From positions 12,684-76,683 of the forward strand of contig JAEYOJ010000095.1 of the NCBI GenBank assembly GCA_023411815.1: DNA of 64,000 bases, in the 5' to 3' direction. The notes under the pieces were generated by a model. The model worked only from the letters and a program-made list of their open reading frames with translations. It searched no databases and was not told the origin of the DNA. Made by a program: the position numbers and the translations under genes. Source of the stretch: Pseudomonadota bacterium. Its GTDB lineage: Bacteria; Desulfobacterota; Desulfovibrionia; Desulfovibrionales; Desulfovibrionaceae. Below are positions 1-6,890 of this stretch, in pieces (the stretch's first letter is position 1; each line of letters starts with the position of its first letter).

Positions 1-2250
1 TTTGGCGGTATGCAGCTTTTTGCTTGCCAGCAATTCCGGGGCGAGATTGGCGTAGAGATAGTCAGCAGTATCGGCAAAAGCGGTGAAGATCAGCACCTTC
101 TTGTTGCCAGGGTTGATGGGCTTGGCAATCTTATCCAGCACATGGGCTCTGAGGTGCTGGAGCTTGGCGTCCTGCTCGGGCGTGATTTTGTTCATCGCGG
201 CCAGCAGGTTTTCGATATGAGCCAAATCGGACTCCAGGTCGTGTTCCCAGCGGGGCAAGTCCATATCGGCCAGGTTAATCTTGACCTTGCCGCCGATTTC
301 GCTGTCGCTCAGCTCATCGTCCAGGGCGTCATCGTCGTCAGCTTCAATGCCTTCCAGGGCGTTGGTCATGTCGCCCACGATGCCGTTTGCGCCGTTTTGC
401 TGGAACGCAGCGATCTTGCCCAGCGTGGATTGATGCTTGCGTTGCAGGGATTGCAGGGTGAGACGGAAAGCCTCCACTGAGCTTTCTAGTCGCTTGAGCA
501 GGTTGACGGTCATCAGGGCCTGCAAACTCATTTCACGGTCTGCTTGGCGTAGTGTGCCCTTGCCGCCAACCTTGGTATCGTACAGGTCTTCGTATTTCTT
601 CAGACGACTGGGTAGGATGTAGCTGATTGGGCCGTATACCGACATCCTGATCTGGGTAAGCAGGTCGAAGATTTCATTGAAGCTCATCGTCCCTGCTTGC
701 GTGGACAAGGGTTGCTGAAATGTCAGCGGCTTGCGGCGCTCCGGGAAATGACCGATGTCCTTGGTGTCGTAGAAAGTCTGGATGTGCCTGCGCGAACGGG
801 CGATTGTCACGCTATCCAGAAGCTCAAAGAAATCGAAGTCCAGCGCGTCCAGAATGGCGCGCGGCGTGCGTTCTTCAGGCGGCAGCCTCGACCAAGCGTT
901 GAAAACCTTCTGTGCGTTGCGAAAGACCTCTTCCACCGATTTGCTAGTGCGCAGCTTTTTGCTCAAGTTTTCAGAATCGCCCTCGTAGGCCAGCGCCAGT
1001 TGGTTGCGCAGATCGGTGAAGCGATTGTTGACCGGCGTGGCCGAGAGCATCAGCACCTTGGTCTTGACGCCTTGGCGGATGACCTGGTTCATCAGCTTCT
1101 GGTAACGGGTTTCTCGGTCCTTGACCGCCTCGTTGTTGCGAAAGTTGTGAGATTCGTCGATGACAACCAGATCATAGTTGCCCCAGTTGATCCGGTTCAG
1201 CGGAATGCCGTGGGAATCGCCGCTGGTGCGGCTCAAATCTGTGTGGTTCAACACGTCGTAGCTGAACCTGTCCTTGGCAAAGATGTTGGTTTTGAGATTA
1301 TGTCGGTAGGTCAGCCAGTTGTCAGCCAGCTTCTTGGGGCAAAGCACCAGCACCGATTTGTTGCGAAGTTCGTAATACTTAATGACCGCCAATGCAGTGA
1401 AGGTCTTGCCTAGCCCAACGCTGTCGGCAAGGATGCAGCCGCTATAGGTTTCCAGCTTATTGATTATGCCAGTGGCCGCATCTTTTTGATAGTTGAAGAG
1501 TTTGTTCCAGATCAGGGAGTCCTGGTAGCCTGTGCGGTCGTTGGGCAGAACGTCCTCGTTCATGTCGTCGAGGAACTCATTGAAGATATTGTAGAGCATC
1601 CGAAAGTAGATGCTCTCGGGCGAGTTTTCCTTGTAAACAGTGGCAATGTGATCGCATATTTGCGTGGTCACATCTTCCAGCTTTGCCGGGTCGTTCCAGA
1701 TTTGGTCAAACAGGTTCAGGTACTGGCTTGTCAGCGCCGGGTCGTCCACTTGGTTGACGAAGTTGGAGACGGCGTTGCCTTGCTGGTAGCCTAGATCGAC
1801 AGCGGTGAATCCGTGCAGGGGCATGTAGGCGGTATCCGCCCCGCCAGCTTGTACGCAGGCAAACTGCTGCATGGGCGCGTTGCTGCGGTTGCTCTTGAAC
1901 CTGGCCTTGCGGCGCAACCAGTCGGCGCATTCGCGGGCAATGGCGCGCTGGGTCAGCTTGTTGCGAAGCTGAATCTCGAACTCGCCGCCGTAGAGACTGC
2001 GTTCGCGGCCCAGCTTAGGAATGTGGAATTCGCGTCGTTCCTTGCGAATTTTGTCGGTTACTTCGTCCGCGACGAACGTAGGCGCTGTGAAGATGAACTC
2101 CAGTTCTTCAATCTGCTCCAATTCTGCCTTCAGCGCCTCATAGGCGTATATGGAGAAGCACGATGCAGCGACCTTGAACGTCGCTCCCGGCTTGAGGGTT
2201 TGCTTCAAATCCTCCCCAAGCAGGCTATTGATGTTGTCAATGAGCTTCAA
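1..2250 (-). CDS. SNF2-type helicase of the defence-island class (3' end off window)
   Basis: Reading leftward from 2250, one frame stays open to the window edge, so about 750 residues are visible and the C-terminus is missing. It has a SNF2/superfamily-2 core: Walker A ADSVGLGKT, Walker B VVIDESHNF, motif III-like LSATPVNN, and the start of the C-terminal helicase domain (KVLIFTAFADTADYLY). The roughly 220 residues before the ATPase resemble the N-terminal region of PLD-associated helicases found in restriction and defence islands; no HKD motif was seen in the visible part. The start is TTG at 2250, with AGAGGTGG just upstream and an in-frame TGA at 2302-2304. No ATG or GTG lies between. ATP-driven action on DNA is family knowledge; a role against phage is inferred from the integrase-bearing context. 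Confidence 0.85.
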   Translation of the reverse strand, partial: MKLIDNINSLLGEDLKQTLKPGATFKVAASCFSIYAYEALKAELEQIEELEFIFTAPTFVADEVTDKIRKERREFHIPKLGRERSLYGGEFEIQLRNKLTQRAIARECADWLRRKARFKSNRSNAPMQQFACVQAGGADTAYMPLHGFTAVDLGYQQGNAVSNFVNQVDDPALTSQYLNLFDQIWNDPAKLEDVTTQICDHIATVYKENSPESIYFRMLYNIFNEFLDDMNEDVLPNDRTGYQDSLIWNKLFNYQKDAATGIINKLETYSGCILADSVGLGKTFTALAVIKYYELRNKSVLVLCPKKLADNWLTYRHNLKTNIFAKDRFSYDVLNHTDLSRTSGDSHGIPLNRINWGNYDLVVIDESHNFRNNEAVKDRETRYQKLMNQVIRQGVKTKVLMLSATPVNNRFTDLRNQLALAYEGDSENLSKKLRTSKSVEEVFRNAQKVFNAWSRLPPEERTPRAILDALDFDFFELLDSVTIARSRRHIQTFYDTKDIGHFPERRKPLTFQQPLSTQAGTMSFNEIFDLLTQIRMSVYGPISYILPSRLKKYEDLYDTKVGGKGTLRQADREMSLQALMTVNLLKRLESSVEAFRLTLQSLQRKHQSTLGKIAAFQQNGANGIVGDMTNALEGIEADDDDALDDELSDSEIGGKVKINLADMDLPRWEHDLESDLAHIENLLAAMNKITPEQDAKLQHLRAHVLDKIAKPINPGNKKVLIFTAFADTADYLYANLAPELLASKKLHTAK

Positions 2251-2309
2251 TAGCCACCTCTCGAATTGGAAAAAACTGCAACCTCCTCGGCCTTGGTCAA
2301 CTCAGGCAT
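2247..2309 (-). CDS. 20-residue ORF overlapping both neighbours
   Basis: A short frame (MPELTKAEEVAVFSNSRGGY) starts with ATG inside the stop region of the upstream remnant (ATGCCTGA overlap). It ends with TGA overlapping the helicase TTG start (TATTGA). A GGGAG lies about nine bases before its ATG. The double overlap suits a coupling or leader peptide, but it could also be chance. No family is recognised. Confidence 0.25.
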   Translation of the reverse strand: MPELTKAEEVAVFSNSRGGY

Positions 2310-2442
2310 CGCTTTTGTGCTCCCTTGGCTGATAGTATCTATCGGGGTAGTCAAAAAACAGGTCCACGACAAGACCCGCTAGCCGAGGAGGCAACTCTTC
2401 AGGATATCTTACAAATCCAAAACGATAGAGGGCGGCGAAAAG
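2302..2442 (-). pseudogene. C-terminal remnant of the gene upstream of the helicase
   Basis: An open frame of 46 codons runs from just after an in-frame TAG (2443-2445) to TGA at 2302-2304. Its last residues (VDLFFDYPDRYYQPREHKSD) look like normal coding sequence, but no credible start with a ribosome binding site is present. The stop overlaps the next small ORF by the ATG-CC-TGA arrangement usual in operons. I read it as the surviving 3' end of an operon partner of the helicase whose 5' part was lost when the element was rearranged. The family is not identified. Confidence 0.3.
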
Positions 2443-2704
2443 CTAATCGCCAAGATGGGTGTTGCAGTCCTCACCGTGATGTTCGGAATCGGCATTGGTT
2501 TCTGCAGGGGCTGGTACCTGGGCGGATGCCTTCGGTTGCGGATGGAGTGGTGGATAAGGTAGACGTGGTCTTGGCGTGTGCGGTAGGCACCTGAATGCCT
2601 GTTCAGGCACAGCTGCTCATAGGGCCTGATCTGAAAGTAAAACGTTGCAGAGACTCATTGCCGACCATCTGCAAATCTTTTTTCACCAAAGGAGGAAATA
2701 CAGT
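2443..2704. other. Gap without a supported gene
   Basis: This stretch lies between the helicase-side remnant and the IS-interrupted gene. The plus strand holds one short hydrophobic frame at 2455-2562 (35 residues, beginning MGVAVLTVMFGIGIGF) that could be a membrane peptide, but it has no convincing ribosome binding site. The last 15 bases carry the strong GGAGG that serves the gene starting at 2705. Confidence 0.3.
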
Positions 2705-2733
2705 GTGCACTCGCAATGTACTAGGGCGTGTCC

Positions 2734-3167
2734 TCAAATGAGCCAGATGGCAGTCGAGGCGAGGTATATTGCCGCCAGGAAGTTTTGAGCAGTCTTGTCA
2801 TAACGAGTGGCGATGGCTCGGAACTGCTTGAGCTTACAGAAAAAGTTCTCGATGAGGTGCCGCGCCTTGTAGAGTTCCTTGTCATAGGGACGCGCATACT
2901 TCCTGTTAACCTTGGGCGGAATGACAGGCTCCTTGCCTGCCGCCAGCAGCGGTTTGATGACCCGCTGATCTGCATCAAACCCTTTATCTGCTATTACCGT
3001 TTTGGACTCTATATATGGCAGAAGCATATCCGCCCCATCAAGATCACAGGCCTGTCCGGGCGTCAGGGCAAAGCCAGTCGGATTGCCCAAGGCATCAACC
3101 GTGGCGTTGATCTTTGTGCTCAGGCCTCCTTTGCTGCGCCCGAGGGCCTCGCATCGCCCCTTTTTTT
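2734..3167 (-). CDS. IS5-family transposase, second frame (OrfB, read by -1 frameshift)
   Basis: This frame supplies the C-terminal catalytic half of the DDE transposase. The second Asp lies in VIADKGFDAD and the Glu in RHLIENFFCKLKQFRAI, and the frame ends close to the left inverted repeat. An internal ATG (MGNPTGFALTPG, 3090) could give OrfB alone, but the sequence between the A7 run and that ATG is conserved transposase sequence (GGLSTKINATVDALG). Translation by slippage from OrfA is therefore the likely route. All three catalytic acids are present across the two frames. Confidence 0.85.
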
Positions 3168-3491
3168 AGCGCCAGCGCTGTGCTGATGCGCCCGGACAAT
3201 GGTTGTGTCGATCATCGCGTACTCATTGTCGGCGTCAGCGGCCAGCTCCTTGAAAACTCGCTTCCACACGCCACGCTTGGCCCATCTGCTGAACCGGGTA
3301 TGGACCACTTTCCAGGGCCCGAACCGCTCCGGTAAATCCCGCCAGGGTATCCCAGCCTGGTACCGGTACAACACCGCCTCGACAAACAGGCGGTTATCCT
3401 TTGCCGTCACTCCCACCGAACCCACTCGGCCCGGCAGCAGGTCTTTGATGCGTTCCCACTGGTCATCTCGTAAGGCATAACGACGTGCCAT
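3120..3491 (-). CDS. IS5-family transposase, first frame (OrfA)
   Basis: This 123-residue frame starts MARRYALRDDQWERIKDLLP, the usual DUF4096-type N-terminal domain of IS5 transposases. It includes the first catalytic Asp of the DDE triad in AMIDTTIVRAHQH. The frame passes through the A7 run (3161-3167) and ends soon after in an aberrant tail (RGDARPSGAAKEA). A -1 slip on the A7 run would instead continue into the second frame with the expected residues (GRSKGGLSTK), producing the full transposase. The element therefore looks capable of making active enzyme by frameshifting. Confidence 0.85.
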   Translation of the reverse strand: MARRYALRDDQWERIKDLLPGRVGSVGVTAKDNRLFVEAVLYRYQAGIPWRDLPERFGPWKVVHTRFSRWAKRGVWKRVFKELAADADNEYAMIDTTIVRAHQHSAGAKKRGDARPSGAAKEA

Positions 3492-3998
3492 GGCTCAGCC
3501 CCTCCCTCAGGCTACTACCAAATAGGCACGACGAATCCACTTGAAAACCCCAATTGAGGGCACGCCCTAACAAAGAAGTTTTTATTCTCCGTGCCAGAAG
3601 GTAAGTGCCTTGCCTCCAACTGTTTCTCTGGCCCAAACATGAAATCTGGGAGCATCTTTGAGGGAATTGTTCCCGCAGCGGCAGAACGCCTGGAATACTG
3701 GAAAAAGATAAAAGCCGCCGGAGCGGATCAACGCCTCTGCGTGGTCTACGACAGCAAAGAAGAGTATGACGAGTCTATGAGTCAGCTGCGTAGCCAATAT
3801 ATTCAGACTTCGTAGGGTCGCGGGCTCGCCTCGCACAAAGCCAAACATATAGGCTTTCAGCTCTCGGTTATAGGAACAGATCGATCCCTTCCGCCCTTGG
3901 TTCAGAGAATATGCAATTGGCCTCTAGCAAAACCACGTAGCCTTAGTAGGCTAGTGTCCTCGGAAAAGCGCATGCCTGTGTGAGGGGAGCATTCTTGC

Positions 3999-5219
3999 CT
4001 ATTCTTCCCCTGCCACTCGACCCCGAACCGGGAGCTGCACTACCTTACCCGGCTCTGCTGTGAGGGCCTGGGCAAGCCCCTGCATGGCCCGACGCTGCAC
4101 GTCCTCGGAGCCCTTGGCGTAGCGGAAGACCATGGCCGGAGTCTTCCAGCCGAAGATGATCTGTAGATCCTTGATGGGTACTCCCCGGCGCGCTGCGAAG
4201 GTCGCGGCCGAATGGCGTAGGGAATGGAAACTGATCTTCTCGCGGGAAGAGCGGCCCTCATTAAGGCCAAGATGTATCACGGCAGTACGAAAGGCGCTCG
4301 GAGCCTCTTTCCAAGGTGAGCCGTTCTCCTTGGTGAAGACATGTTTGCCAGTGGCCCCTGGGTCTCGGCTCTTGAGTACGTCCACCACCTCCTGGGCAAG
4401 GAAGACTTCCCGGGCATCACGGTTCTTCGTCAGGGGGAAAAGCACGGCCTTGCGCACAAGATCCACATGCTCCCATTTGAGGCTGAATGCCTCCGAGGCC
4501 CGGCAACCCGTAAAAGCCGCGAAAATGGTTATGTCTCGCGCGTGTCGGTCCCTGATCTCCAGTTCTACCAGGATGGCCCGCAACTCGTCAGGAGTCACGG
4601 CCCGAAGCCGGCAGTTGTTCACTTTGGGCATGGAAATCCGAGCCACGGGGTTTTCGAGTGGGTTCACGATCTTGCGTTTGGCCGCATGCTTCCAGATACG
4701 CCGGAATGTGCCGAGGATGTATTCTTGGGTCCGGGGGGATAACTTGGCCTCGCGCATGCGATCCTGGACGCGCTCCAGGTCAACGTCCCGGATTTCTCGC
4801 AGGGGGATACGGCCAAGGTGTGGCCCAAGCCAGTGCTTGAAGTGGCTTTCTTCCTTCTCACTGGACGTAGCCTTCACTCGATTCTTGAGGGCGGGCCCGT
4901 AGTCCTCATCCCAAAAGGCTTGCAGAGTAAGACCGGTCCGGCGTTCGGCTTCCCGCTCGGCTTGGGCGGACGCTCGCATTTCCCCGAGGGAGCTTGCCCC
5001 CTTGCCGGTGCGGATCGCTTCCTTGATTTGGGATAGCACGGCGTTTGCCTTGTCCGCCGTCATACCCTCTGAAGACCAGCCGACGCCTTCGGAAACCGTC
5101 TTGCCGTCCTTCCAGTAGGTCAGACAGTAATACCGGTCAGGCCTGACCCCATGCTTGCGACTCTCGCTCTCACGATACCGGACCCCCGCGTATCTCGTCT
5201 TGATCCACCGCCGGGCCAT
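3999..5219 (-). CDS. Tyrosine integrase of the tRNA-Leu element
   Basis: This 406-residue site-specific recombinase has an N-terminal Arm-binding-like domain (MARRWIKTRYAGVRYRESES), a SAM-like core-binding domain (about 95-200) and a catalytic domain. Catalytic residues visible are Arg in TGCRASEA, Lys in LTKNRD, HxxR in HSLRHSA and the nucleophile Tyr in MVFRYAKG. The usual His of the GH motif is replaced by Trp (IFGWKTP), a known variation. Start is ATG 5219 with AGGAGG just upstream. Its gene lies next to a tRNA-Leu 3' fragment, and its N-terminus is clearly related to that of the integrase at 20706. It most likely catalyses integration and excision of the element extending left out of the window. 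Confidence 0.95.
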   Translation of the reverse strand: MARRWIKTRYAGVRYRESESRKHGVRPDRYYCLTYWKDGKTVSEGVGWSSEGMTADKANAVLSQIKEAIRTGKGASSLGEMRASAQAEREAERRTGLTLQAFWDEDYGPALKNRVKATSSEKEESHFKHWLGPHLGRIPLREIRDVDLERVQDRMREAKLSPRTQEYILGTFRRIWKHAAKRKIVNPLENPVARISMPKVNNCRLRAVTPDELRAILVELEIRDRHARDITIFAAFTGCRASEAFSLKWEHVDLVRKAVLFPLTKNRDAREVFLAQEVVDVLKSRDPGATGKHVFTKENGSPWKEAPSAFRTAVIHLGLNEGRSSREKISFHSLRHSAATFAARRGVPIKDLQIIFGWKTPAMVFRYAKGSEDVQRRAMQGLAQALTAEPGKVVQLPVRGRVAGEE

Positions 5220-5227
5220 GGCTCCTC

Positions 5228-5249
5228 CTGGTACAAGGCTGGTACAAGG
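5228..5249. repeat. Tandem 11-bp repeat, probable integrase arm-type sites
   Basis: Two exact head-to-tail copies of CTGGTACAAGG occupy 5228-5238 and 5239-5249, immediately upstream of the integrase start and about 117 bp from the tRNA-Leu anticodon-loop core. Near-identical tandem repeats (CTGGCACAAAA type) lie at both ends of the second element, which suggests arm-binding sites for this integrase subfamily. Confidence 0.6.
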
Positions 5250-5364
5250 ATTTCTTGCTAAACAGCGTTATTTTACGTGATGCTTCGTGAAGTCAAAGTA
5301 GGGGTAAAATCAAGCGCCAGCAAGGATTTTGTGGTGGTTTGTGAACTAGTGTGAAAGCTGCTTT

Positions 5365-5425
5365 GAGGGACTTAAAATCCCTCGGCCGCAAGGCCGTACC
5401 GGTTCAAGTCCGGTCCCGGGTACCA
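5365..5425 (+). other. tRNA-Leu(UAA) 3' fragment marking an attachment site
   Basis: The sequence contains the anticodon arm (AGGGA-CTTAAAA-TCCCT, anticodon TAA), a variable arm (CGGCCGCAAGGCCG), the T arm (CCGGTTCAAGTCCGG), the acceptor half CCCGGGT and an encoded CCA. The 5' half (acceptor strand and D arm) is absent: the upstream sequence is AT-rich and unrelated. This is what remains at the chromosomal 3' end after an element integrates into a tRNA gene and rebuilds the intact copy at its other end, here beyond the left edge of the window. Confidence 0.85.
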
Positions 5426-5626
5426 GGAAAACGAGTCATCGGCCTAATCAGGCCCATATCCTTCTCGCGCCTTCCTTCTTTCCTGCGTGGTCAAGAATCG
5501 GAGCGGTCCTGCGGCTGTAGCCAAGAAGCGCGAAGCGTCGGCAGGGTGTCCGGGGCAGCAGGCCCTGGACCGTCGAACCTGGAGCAAGGAGGGAAGGACA
5601 AGGCCCTCCCTCCATGCGCTTGATGC

Positions 5627-6742
5627 CTAACTCTTCTTGCCGGATTCCTTTTCGGGAAGCACCGTCGTAATCGGCTTGGGCGTGGACTCGGTGGAGGGCG
5701 GCAGGACGGGATGGGCCACCTCCGGCTGTTTGCCGGTGAGGGCTTTCAGGAATTCGGTGATGATGTCGGCGTCCTTGCCCTCGAGTTCGAAGCCGAGCTG
5801 GCTGGAACCCATGATCTGCACGGCGTCCCGGAGCCGCCAGACCTTGCCGGAATGGAAGTAGGGCTGGGTGATGGCCACGTTGCGCAGGGTGGGCGACTTG
5901 AACACGTACTTGTCGCTGGCCGTGTGGGTGACCACGAAGCGGCCGGGGTCGTCGGCGGGACGGACCTCCTCGCTGGGGGCTTCGGCCACGCCGAAGGGAT
6001 AGTAGCCCATGCCGCCCAGGTTGATGCCGTAATGGCAGCCGGAGCAGCCGCTGTCGATGAACAGGCGCAGCCCTTCCTGCTGGGTGGGCGTCAGGGCCGA
6101 TTCGTCGCCGGTGATGAAGGCGTCCAAGGGGGAGCCGGGGGTCAGCAGGGTGGCTTCGAAGGCCTCGATGGCCTGGGCCATGTTGGCGAAGCTCACGGGG
6201 GTCTTCTGTCCCGGGAAGGCCTTGGCGAAGAGATCCACGTATTCGGGAATGCTGGCCAGGGTCGCCACCACTCGCTCGGGGGTATTGTTCATCTCTACGG
6301 CGGCCTGAACCGGCCCTTTGGACTGTTCGGCCAGGTCCTTGGCGCGGCCGTCCCAGAACTGGGCCACGTTGAAGACGGAATTGAAGGTCGTGGGAGCGTT
6401 GCGCGGTCCCTTTTGCCAGCCGTGGCCTATGGAGGTCTCCTGGAGGTCCGCCCCGGCCAGGCCCACGTTGTGGCAGGTCTGGCAGCTTATGAGCTGGGAG
6501 GCCGACAGGCGTGGGTCGAAATAGAGCAGCCGGCCGAGCTCGACCTTGGCCGGCGTGAGGGCGTTGCCCGACAGCTTGGGCGGATTCTCGGGAATGGGCC
6601 GGAAAATGGCCGCGGCTTCCTGCTGCAGGGTTTTCTGGGCCAAGGCCGTGCCGGGCGCGAGGACAGCGCCCAGGACAACGGTGGCACAGACAAGGGCGAC
6701 CAGAGGATAAAGGGGTGGAAGCGCACGGAACAGGCGTCTCAT
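5627..6742 (-). CDS. Di-heme cytochrome c peroxidase, periplasmic
   Basis: This 371-residue protein of the CcpA/MauG family reduces hydrogen peroxide in the periplasm using electrons from c-type cytochromes. It has a signal peptide (residues about 1-35, ending TALAQ), a first heme site CQTCH at 87-91 and a second CSGCH at 233-237. Family landmarks are FDPRLS, a GPRNAPTTFN-like segment and PTLRNVAITQPYFHSG near the C-terminus. ATG at 6742 is chosen over the longer frame because GCGGAGG lies nine bases upstream and the signal peptide starts there. The C-terminal 40 residues are Pro/Thr/Lys-rich and nonconserved. It stands alone. Oxygen or peroxide defence in an anaerobe is the likely role. Confidence 0.93.
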   Translation of the reverse strand: MRRLFRALPPLYPLVALVCATVVLGAVLAPGTALAQKTLQQEAAAIFRPIPENPPKLSGNALTPAKVELGRLLYFDPRLSASQLISCQTCHNVGLAGADLQETSIGHGWQKGPRNAPTTFNSVFNVAQFWDGRAKDLAEQSKGPVQAAVEMNNTPERVVATLASIPEYVDLFAKAFPGQKTPVSFANMAQAIEAFEATLLTPGSPLDAFITGDESALTPTQQEGLRLFIDSGCSGCHYGINLGGMGYYPFGVAEAPSEEVRPADDPGRFVVTHTASDKYVFKSPTLRNVAITQPYFHSGKVWRLRDAVQIMGSSQLGFELEGKDADIITEFLKALTGKQPEVAHPVLPPSTESTPKPITTVLPEKESGKKS

Positions 6743-6890
6743 GGATAACCTCCGCTCAGGGTTGATCCTAGTAGGGATATCCTGATCGGATGGACGATTC
6801 AACGCCGTTCCGTATTTTTGCGGCGCCGTGCGGTGGAAAATGATGTCACTCGGCGGTTCCAGGGCTGGATGACGGACCTTTCCGCCGCGC

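Larger units (their letters stand above)
2722..3569 (-). mobile_element. IS5-family (IS427-like) insertion sequence
   Basis: The element is about 848 bp with imperfect terminal inverted repeats: TAGGGCGTGTCCTCAA on the left and the reverse complement of TAGGGCGTGCCCTCAA on the right. It carries two overlapping transposase frames on the minus strand, linked by a run of seven A (seven T at 3161-3167 on the plus strand). AC flanks both ends (2720-2721, 3570-3571). A TA duplication is an alternative if the terminal TA is counted as target. Size, two-frame layout and A7 slippage site fit the IS427 group of IS5. Confidence 0.88.
2705..3815 (+). pseudogene. Small gene split by the IS5-family insertion
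   Basis: A GGAGG at 2691-2695 precedes GTG at 2705, whose frame enters the left end of the insertion element after 17 bases. On the far side an open frame runs into GTG CCA GAA at 3591 and on to the stop at 3815. Removing 2722-3569 and one copy of the flanking AC dinucleotide (2720-2721 and 3570-3571) joins the two parts in frame into an 86-residue protein beginning MHSQCTKKFLFSVPEGK. The 3' part alone would still give a 74-residue protein from GTG 3591, without a clear ribosome binding site. The protein family is not recognised. The charged, helix-like C-terminal half shows no catalytic motif. Confidence 0.55.

Noticed and set aside
10..2253. Several plus-strand frames of 60-240 codons in the first 2.2 kb
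   Set aside because: They are antisense to the helicase, which has clear SF2 motifs and stays open to the window edge.
5351..5623. 90-codon plus-strand frame across the tRNA-Leu fragment
   Set aside because: It translates the tRNA fragment and its trailer; no ribosome binding site.
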